From assembly GCA_031082425.1 (NCBI GenBank), contig JAVHLB010000017.1, positions 1 to 28,309 on the forward strand: a stretch of 28,309 nucleotides of DNA, written 5' to 3'. Of this stretch, positions 22,854-28,309 are shown piece after piece; the first letter of the stretch is position 1; each line of letters opens with the position of its first letter. Below the pieces are notes generated by a model, which was not told the origin of the DNA, did no database searches, and saw only the letters and a program-made list of their open reading frames with translations. The DNA comes from Candidatus Edwardsbacteria bacterium. GTDB lineage: Bacteria; Edwardsbacteria; AC1; EtOH8. The position numbers were made by a program, and so were the translations under genes.

Positions 22854-25800
22854 ATGGCTAAAGCAGTGAACCAACCAATAGTGCTGCGTTCCAACCTGCA
22901 GCTCCCCCGACCCCGGCCCGAGACCCTCAAAAGGCATCGGCTGCTGACCTTGCTGCACAATCAGCTGGACCGCCGCCTGCTGGTGATCACCGGCGACGCC
23001 GGTTATGGAAAGACCACCCTGCTGGCCCAGCTCAGCGAAAAGGCCCGCCTGCCCGGAGTGTTCCTTTCCCTGGAACCGGAAGACAGCGACCTGGTGACAT
23101 TCTATTCCGGCCTGATCTGCGGGCTGGAAAAACTGCAGCCTGGCCTGGCTGCCCGCTGCCAGGGGCTGGTTGACAGGGGTACGGACGTCGCGAAGAACCA
23201 CCGGCTGGCCATGGGGACCCTGCTTAACGAGCTGGTGGAGAAGCGCAACGAAGAGATCTTCATCTTCCTGGACGACTACCATTCCCTGTCCGACGACAGC
23301 GAAGTGCACCAGGCGCTGGATTATTTCATAGACCATTCGCCGCCGGACGTTCACCTGGTGATAGCCTCCCGCAGGGAACCGCCCCTGCCCTCCCTTCCCA
23401 AATGGCGGGCCAAGCGCGACCTGGCCGAACTGAGCCGGGAGGCCCTGAAGTTCACCGAGGAAGAGATCAGATCACTGCTGGAGCAGTTCTATAAGATCAG
23501 CCTTTCGGAGACCGAGATCAGGGGTCTGGCCCAGAAGACCGAAGGCTGGATCACCGGGGTCCAGCTGATCCTGCAGGCGGCCGGCCGGGATGGGCGTTCG
23601 GTGCGGGAAATGCTGAACGCCTATCTGGAGGAGCACGGAGACCTGTTCCGCTATTTTGCCGGGGAGATCTTCAACCGGGAGAAGGAGGACTTAAGGGATT
23701 TTTTAAAACGCAGTTCGGTGCTGGACGTCATGACCCCCGAAGCCTGCCGCTGTGTGCTGAAGGTCAATAAACCCCAAGTATATCTGGAGGAGCTGGTCAA
23801 CAGCAATCTATTCATCACAGTATCCGGGCCGGGGGAGTACAGATATCACAGGCTTTTCCGCGAGTTCCTTTACGACCAGCTGAGCGACCCGGCTGAGAGG
23901 AGCGGGCTTCACGTCCGGGCGGCGGAGCACCACGAAAAGAACGGAGAATCCGCCAAGGCCATCGGACAGTATCTTTCGGCGGACAAGCCCCGGGAGGCGG
24001 TGCGGCTGATAGACCGGGACCGGGAGCGCCTGGTCAACCGGGCCCAGTTCGCCCTGCTCCGTTCCTGGCTGGAGCGGCTGGCCCCGCAGACCTACGATGA
24101 GTTCCCCTGGCTGTGCGCGGTCCAGGCGGTGCTGTGCAAGGAGCAGGGGAAGCTGGAACAGGCCGAAAGCCTTTACCGGCAGGCGGAAGAAAAGCTGCGG
24201 AAGAAAGGCCCCCGGGATCCTTCCCATGGCTACGTGCTCTACGAAAAGAGCATTGTGCTGCACCGCAAGGGGGAATCCAAGGAAGCCATAGCGGTTCTTA
24301 AGCAGGCCCTTAAATGCTGTCCGCCGGAGAACAGCGACCTTAAGACCTCCATTCTGGGGTTCACCGCCCAGGTCTGGCTGGAGGGTTTGGGCGATTCCAG
24401 CAAAGCCAGGACCTGCCTTAACCAGGCCCGGAAGCTGCTGAAGGGGACAGCCAACAAGATGCAGTCGGTTTACATCGAGCAGAAGCAGTCGGTGCTGTGG
24501 GAGAGCCTGGGGGAGAAGCGCCGGGCCTTCCAGATCTACAAGGGGATCATCGAGACGATCGGGGACGATTATTCCCACCTGGTGGGTTCTTACTTCCACA
24601 ACGCCGCCAAGGTGGCCCTGGATTACGGCCGGTACGGCTGGGCCGGGGAATGCCTGAACAAGGGGCAGGTGGTATGCCGGGGTTACGAGGATGTTTTTTC
24701 CGGATCCATGCTGGAGTTCGGTTTCGGATACCTGTACCTTTTCAAGGGGGAATGGGACCGGGCCCAAAAGCATCTGGAGAAGGCCCACGATACCTTCAAG
24801 GAGATGAACTGGACCCGGTCGGTCTGCATCGCCCTCCGCCAGCTGAGCCGTCTGGCCCGCTACCGGGGGGACCCGGAACGGGCCCGGCACTACCTGGAGT
24901 TGATGAAGCAGCAGCCCTTGGGGCCTTTGGACCGGATCGCGGTCTTGATGGAGCAGGCGCTGATATGCATCTATCGGGAACAGTACGGCCCGGCCCGGGA
25001 AACGCTGGACTCATGCCGGGATCAGGCCATCAAGTATTTCGGCAGGATGGGGGAGATAGTGTGCCATCTGGCCGAGGCCGGCATACAGGCCGGATCGAAA
25101 AAGCCGAAAGAGGCTGAAGGCTGGTTTTTTAAAGCGGTCACCCTGTCCAAGGACTACGGGTTTGACGGGCTGCTGGCCTGCGAACTGAGGGCCAGCCCCA
25201 TCCTCTGCCGGCTGGCTCAAAAATGCACGGCAGAGAAAGCCTATCTGCTGACCATACCCTCCTTCATGGCCGCAGAGGTCAAAGGTCAGGTTAAAGAGGG
25301 ATCCGGTCTGCGGGCGGAACTGCTGGGGCCGCCTAGGATCTTCGGGGGAGAAAAGGAGATCACCAACGGCTTAAGGCGCCAGGCCCAACAGCTGTTGTGT
25401 CTTTTGGCATATCACGGGGAGCGGGGCCTGAGCCGGGAGGAGATACTGGAGGCCATGTGGCCCAGGGTCAAGCCCAAACAGGGGGTGGATAATTTTCACC
25501 TGGTGCTGTTCGAGGTGCGGCAGGGCCTGCAGAAAAGCATCGGGAGGTCTTATGGCAAGGCAATAGTAAAAGAGGGGGGAAGATACCGGATTGGCCCCGG
25601 CCTGCCGGTGAGCAACGATGTCCGGGCCTTTGAGGAACTTTTGGCCGGGTCGCGGGAGGCGGAAAGAGCCGGGGACGCGGCGGCCGCCAAAAAGCTTCTG
25701 GGCGAAGCGCTGTCCCTCAAACGGGGGGAGTTCTGCCAGGGTTGGACGGAGGATTGGGTCCAGGGGATATCCCGCCGGCTGGAGGAACTGCACCAAAAGG

Positions 25801-26063
25801 CGCTGTTGAAGCTGGGGGCCCTGCACCTCCGGGACGGAGAGCCGGAGAACAGCCGGGAATATTATGAACTGGCCGTCGGGCGCGACGAATTGTGCGAGGA
25901 GGCCTGCCGGGGGTTGATCAGGATCCACGGGAATAAAGGCGACCGTAACCAAGCCAAGGCCCTGTTCACCAAACTGGAAAAAGCCCTGCGCCGGGAACTG
26001 AAATCGGAGCCTGCTCCTGAGACCGTGGAACTTTACCGGACGGTGATGGTTTCCGGGAAATAG
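22854..26063 (+). CDS. MalT-like STAND ATPase / TPR / SARP-type (BTAD) transcriptional activator
   Basis: This encodes 1069 residues from the ATG at 22854; an upstream in-frame TTG at 22839 overlaps the -10 region. Residues ~25-330 are a STAND-type NTPase with Walker A GDAGYGKTT (47-55) and Walker B IFIFLDDY (135-142), then a winged-helix/arm region (ending near LFREFLYDQL) as in MalT. Residues ~360-800 are TPR-like helical repeats that bind ligand or partners in this class. From about 819 comes an OmpR-type winged helix (LRAELLGPPRIFG ... RQAQQLLCLLAYHG ... DNFHLVLFEVRQGL), then a bacterial transcriptional activator domain (BTAD, ~915-1069). It should be a signal-gated activator. SARP plus STAND occurs in AfsR, where SARP is N-terminal; here the order is reversed. 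It lies between the propeller genes and an operon whose promoter bears heptad repeats, a likely target. Confidence 0.9.
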   Translation: MAKAVNQPIVLRSNLQLPRPRPETLKRHRLLTLLHNQLDRRLLVITGDAGYGKTTLLAQLSEKARLPGVFLSLEPEDSDLVTFYSGLICGLEKLQPGLAARCQGLVDRGTDVAKNHRLAMGTLLNELVEKRNEEIFIFLDDYHSLSDDSEVHQALDYFIDHSPPDVHLVIASRREPPLPSLPKWRAKRDLAELSREALKFTEEEIRSLLEQFYKISLSETEIRGLAQKTEGWITGVQLILQAAGRDGRSVREMLNAYLEEHGDLFRYFAGEIFNREKEDLRDFLKRSSVLDVMTPEACRCVLKVNKPQVYLEELVNSNLFITVSGPGEYRYHRLFREFLYDQLSDPAERSGLHVRAAEHHEKNGESAKAIGQYLSADKPREAVRLIDRDRERLVNRAQFALLRSWLERLAPQTYDEFPWLCAVQAVLCKEQGKLEQAESLYRQAEEKLRKKGPRDPSHGYVLYEKSIVLHRKGESKEAIAVLKQALKCCPPENSDLKTSILGFTAQVWLEGLGDSSKARTCLNQARKLLKGTANKMQSVYIEQKQSVLWESLGEKRRAFQIYKGIIETIGDDYSHLVGSYFHNAAKVALDYGRYGWAGECLNKGQVVCRGYEDVFSGSMLEFGFGYLYLFKGEWDRAQKHLEKAHDTFKEMNWTRSVCIALRQLSRLARYRGDPERARHYLELMKQQPLGPLDRIAVLMEQALICIYREQYGPARETLDSCRDQAIKYFGRMGEIVCHLAEAGIQAGSKKPKEAEGWFFKAVTLSKDYGFDGLLACELRASPILCRLAQKCTAEKAYLLTIPSFMAAEVKGQVKEGSGLRAELLGPPRIFGGEKEITNGLRRQAQQLLCLLAYHGERGLSREEILEAMWPRVKPKQGVDNFHLVLFEVRQGLQKSIGRSYGKAIVKEGGRYRIGPGLPVSNDVRAFEELLAGSREAERAGDAAAAKKLLGEALSLKRGEFCQGWTEDWVQGISRRLEELHQKALLKLGALHLRDGEPENSREYYELAVGRDELCEEACRGLIRIHGNKGDRNQAKALFTKLEKALRRELKSEPAPETVELYRTVMVSGK

Positions 26064-26090
26064 GACCCTGTAACCTAAAAAAAGTATCTT

Positions 26091-26121
26091 AAAAAGAGCC
26101 CAAAAAAGGGCTCTTTTTTTT
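26091..26121 (+). terminator. Intrinsic terminator after the regulator gene
   Basis: AAAAAGAGCCC (26091-26101) pairs perfectly with GGGCTCTTTTT (26108-26118), loop of six A, followed by more T. Confidence 0.88.
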
Positions 26122-26122
26122 T

Positions 26123-26164
26123 CTAAGAAAACTAAGAAAAAACTAAGAACCGGTGTTATATACT
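26123..26164 (+). promoter_or_regulatory. Probable activator-dependent promoter with heptad direct repeats
   Basis: CTAAGAA occurs three times, at 26123-26129, 26132-26138 and 26143-26149 (steps of 9 and 11 bp), followed by a -10 box TATACT at 26159-26164. No TTGACA-like -35 is present. Repeats at 11-bp steps whose last unit lies about 8 bp before the -10 are the hallmark of SARP-regulated promoters. The adjacent upstream gene encodes a SARP-type regulator. Confidence 0.5.
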
Positions 26165-26249
26165 GAACCCCGGTTCAAGGGAATAAAGTGAAGGGAACAG
26201 GGAACGGGTTTATCGTTCCCGAATAGACAGCAACCTGGAGAACTTAAAA

Positions 26250-26639
26250 ATGCCGGATTATCTGCCGCGCCCCGACAGCGTGTTTGACCGATGGGTGGCC
26301 GATTTCATAGAATACAGCACCAAGCACCGCTCGGAGCTGGGCCTGACCGACGGCGAAGCCGCCGAGCTGCAGAAAGCCCGTAATTCCTGGAACCAGGCCT
26401 TTGCCCGGCACAAGCTGGCCCAGGAAGCGGCCCGGCTGGCCACCGAGGACAAGGAGAACAAACGGGCGGCAGTGGAGCAGGTCATCCGCAAGTACGTCAG
26501 GGTGATCCAGGCCCGGCCGGCCACCACCAACAAACAGCGGCGGGGGCTGGGCATCAGTCTGAAGCCGGAAGAGGCGGAAGAATCTGCGGTATCCGGTGCC
26601 GCGGTGTCAATAAGCGAGGTAAGCCTGGCCGGATACTAA
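26250..26639 (+). CDS. Small helical hypothetical protein, first gene of the last operon
   Basis: This encodes 129 residues; the ATG at 26250 follows CTGGAG (26235-26240). No signal peptide. Residues ~10-100 are strongly helical with a pattern I associate with a widespread uncharacterised family: an FDRWVADFIEY helix, LGLTDGEAAELQKARNSWNQ, an Ala/Lys-rich third helix, then IRKYVRVIQARPATTNKQRR and LGISLK. Members often sit beside or in front of secreted repeat or Fn3 proteins, as here: a propeller gene follows 44 bp downstream. A chaperone or assembly role is possible but unproven. The plan resembles that of the protein at 1074-1427. Expression is likely set by the heptad-repeat promoter. Confidence 0.75.
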   Translation: MPDYLPRPDSVFDRWVADFIEYSTKHRSELGLTDGEAAELQKARNSWNQAFARHKLAQEAARLATEDKENKRAAVEQVIRKYVRVIQARPATTNKQRRGLGISLKPEEAEESAVSGAAVSISEVSLAGY

Positions 26640-26683
26640 AAAACTGGTTAAATCAACCAACCAAATTAAATAAGGAGGTTACC

Positions 26684-28309
26684 ATGAAGTCTTGGAGTAA
26701 ACTGTTTTTGCTGGCTCTGGCAGTGGTGCTTTCAACCGTTCCGGTCCTGGCCGACGTACCGCCTATTCCGATGGGTGACTGGCAGACCGCCACGATAGGA
26801 CTTGGAAACAACATTCAGAGCGTGGCCGTAGATCCGGTCAAAAACCGCATCTTTACTGCCAACAACCTAAGCGGAACCGTCACCGTGGTCAATGGCAAAA
26901 CCAACGAGGTCCAGACCTGGACCGCCGGCAGCGAGCCAAGGTGTCTGGCAGTTAATCCCATTACCGGCAAACTGTATGTGTCCATCAACGGCTCGGCCAC
27001 CAATGATACGGTGGTGGTGTTCGATACCCTGGGCGTTATAGTGAACCGTCTGGCGGTGAAAAGCAACCCATACTCCATGGTGATAGACGCCGGCAACAAC
27101 CTGCTGTATGTGGCCAATTACGGCAGCGACACCGTCAGTATTTTTGAAGGCGATGTTCTGCTTCGCGAGGTGGCCGTTAAGGACCGTCCCCGGGTGATGG
27201 TCTTCAATCCGGTGATGGACTTCGTTTATGTGGCTTACGAAAATTCGGATTCAGTCACGGTGCTGACCCTGGCCGGAACTTCCAACGCCAACATCCGCAG
27301 CGGACTCAGGGCATATGACGTTACGGTCTGCGCTTCGGTAAACATGGCTTATGTGGCCAACGCCGACGAGGACAGCGTGGCGGTGATAGACTGCAATAAC
27401 AATTTAATATCCAAGAAGATCAAAGTGGGGGACTATCCGTCGGCCATAATATGCGACCCGGCGGCCAAACAGGTCTACGTGGCCAACATGTTCGATAACA
27501 CGGTGACAGCCATCAACTGTGAGACCAACACCAGCGATAGCAACGTGCTGGTGCAAAGCTTTCCCTATCACATGGCCGTGAACCCGATCACCCGCAAGCT
27601 TTACGTGGGCAGTGATTACGGGAGCCATGTCATGATGATCCTGGACTGGCGGGGAACGGTAGCCCGCGACTCCCTGGTCTTCGGTTACAATACCGGAAAG
27701 ATGGCGATCAATCCGGTCACCAATAAAATATATGTGCCGCTCAATTGCGGAACCAGCGACAGCCTGGCGGTGGTGGACGGCTCCGACTTCGACACTACCA
27801 TGACCGTGGCCAAGGCCGGCACCCAGTTCACGGCCGTCAACCCCATCACCGGAGACGCCTTTTTCAGCAACAGCAATGCCGACAACGTGACCGTGGTCAA
27901 AGCCAACGGCGACACCCTGACAATCGCAGTGGGCGACGATCCCCGGATGATAGCGGTCAATCCCCTGACCAACAAAGTGTTCGTGGCCAACACCGGAAGC
28001 AAGTCGGTGTCGGTGATCAATGGCACCACCTATGCTGTGGAATTGACCGTTCCGGTGGACACCCTGCCGACCATTGTGGCGGTCAATCCGTTGACCAACT
28101 TCATCTACGTCAACAGTTTCTTTGCCTCCGCCAACCGGATCAAGGTGATAGACGGCAAGGATTGGGATACCACCTCGGTACCGGTCGGCACCAAGCCCTT
28201 CTCCATCGCGGTCAACCCGGTCACCAACCGCATCTACGTTGGCAACGATGTCAGCAACACGGTGACAGTGATCGACGGTGCGCACCACACGGTGTTAACG
28301 TCCATCCCT
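26684..28309 (+). CDS. Secreted YVTN-type beta-propeller protein, 3' end beyond window
   Basis: The open frame runs from the ATG at 26684 to the last base of the window without a stop (542 codons seen). A near-perfect ribosome site TAAGGAGGT (26671-26679) precedes it. The signal peptide is MKSWSKLFLLALAVVLSTVPVLA, then DVPP. Twelve YVTN-like blades are visible; early ones are divergent (VAVDPVKNRIFTANNLSGTV) and the last ones near consensus (IAVNPVTNRIYVGNDVSNTV). By analogy with the paralogues at 8168 and 14630, more blades and a C-terminal sorting domain should lie beyond the window. It shares an operon with the small helical protein upstream (44-bp gap, no terminator between). Confidence 0.88.
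   Translation, partial: MKSWSKLFLLALAVVLSTVPVLADVPPIPMGDWQTATIGLGNNIQSVAVDPVKNRIFTANNLSGTVTVVNGKTNEVQTWTAGSEPRCLAVNPITGKLYVSINGSATNDTVVVFDTLGVIVNRLAVKSNPYSMVIDAGNNLLYVANYGSDTVSIFEGDVLLREVAVKDRPRVMVFNPVMDFVYVAYENSDSVTVLTLAGTSNANIRSGLRAYDVTVCASVNMAYVANADEDSVAVIDCNNNLISKKIKVGDYPSAIICDPAAKQVYVANMFDNTVTAINCETNTSDSNVLVQSFPYHMAVNPITRKLYVGSDYGSHVMMILDWRGTVARDSLVFGYNTGKMAINPVTNKIYVPLNCGTSDSLAVVDGSDFDTTMTVAKAGTQFTAVNPITGDAFFSNSNADNVTVVKANGDTLTIAVGDDPRMIAVNPLTNKVFVANTGSKSVSVINGTTYAVELTVPVDTLPTIVAVNPLTNFIYVNSFFASANRIKVIDGKDWDTTSVPVGTKPFSIAVNPVTNRIYVGNDVSNTVTVIDGAHHTVLTSIP

Overview
The window looks like a GC-rich bacterial chromosome segment from a lineage that secretes large repeat proteins. Five intact surface proteins end in a conserved ~85-residue Por/T9SS-type (FlgD-Ig-like) C-terminal domain, and sigma70-type TTGACA/TATAAT promoters and AAGGAG ribosome sites are common. 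This combination suggests a candidate phylum of the broad FCB/WOR-type assemblage (Edwardsbacteria or TA06-like bacteria are possibilities). The taxonomic call is inference only; no rRNA or marker gene is present.

Layout. (1) 1-1430: two ~198-bp copies of a three-hairpin dispersed repeat, each upstream of a small gene: a Tyr/Gly-rich secreted protein (341-700) and a helical hypothetical protein (1074-1427). (2) 1515-1766: twelve head-to-tail units of exactly 21 bp. (3) About 1770-6985: a sharply AT-rich island holding a tight four-gene operon: an SMC/Rad50-like ABC ATPase with a zinc-knuckle insert, a small winged-helix-like middle protein, a PD-(D/E)XK nuclease and a DNA methyltransferase. 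It reads as an ABC three-component/Lamassu-like defence system combined with a modification enzyme, and it is the best candidate for a little-described system here. (4) 7122-7835: a CPBP intramembrane protease. (5) 8168-22733: five consecutive secreted beta-propeller proteins, two YVTN-type with 16 repeats each, two DIYAQ-type with 14 and 7 repeats, and one delta-60-type with 14 repeats. Most have their own promoter and terminator, and all end in the sorting domain. (6) 22854-26063: a MalT-like STAND ATPase with TPRs and a C-terminal SARP-type winged helix plus BTAD, apparently made from a leaderless mRNA. (7) 26250-28309: an operon of a small helical protein and a sixth YVTN propeller that runs off the window end. 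Its promoter has no TTGACA box but carries heptad direct repeats placed as in SARP-activated promoters.

Working picture. The GC-rich part is a surface-protein locus that grows by duplication of propeller blades, sorting-domain cassettes and intergenic promoter modules, with an adjacent regulator that probably drives at least the last operon. The AT-rich island is an unrelated acquired defence cassette. No rRNA, tRNA, transposase, integrase or CRISPR array was recognised.
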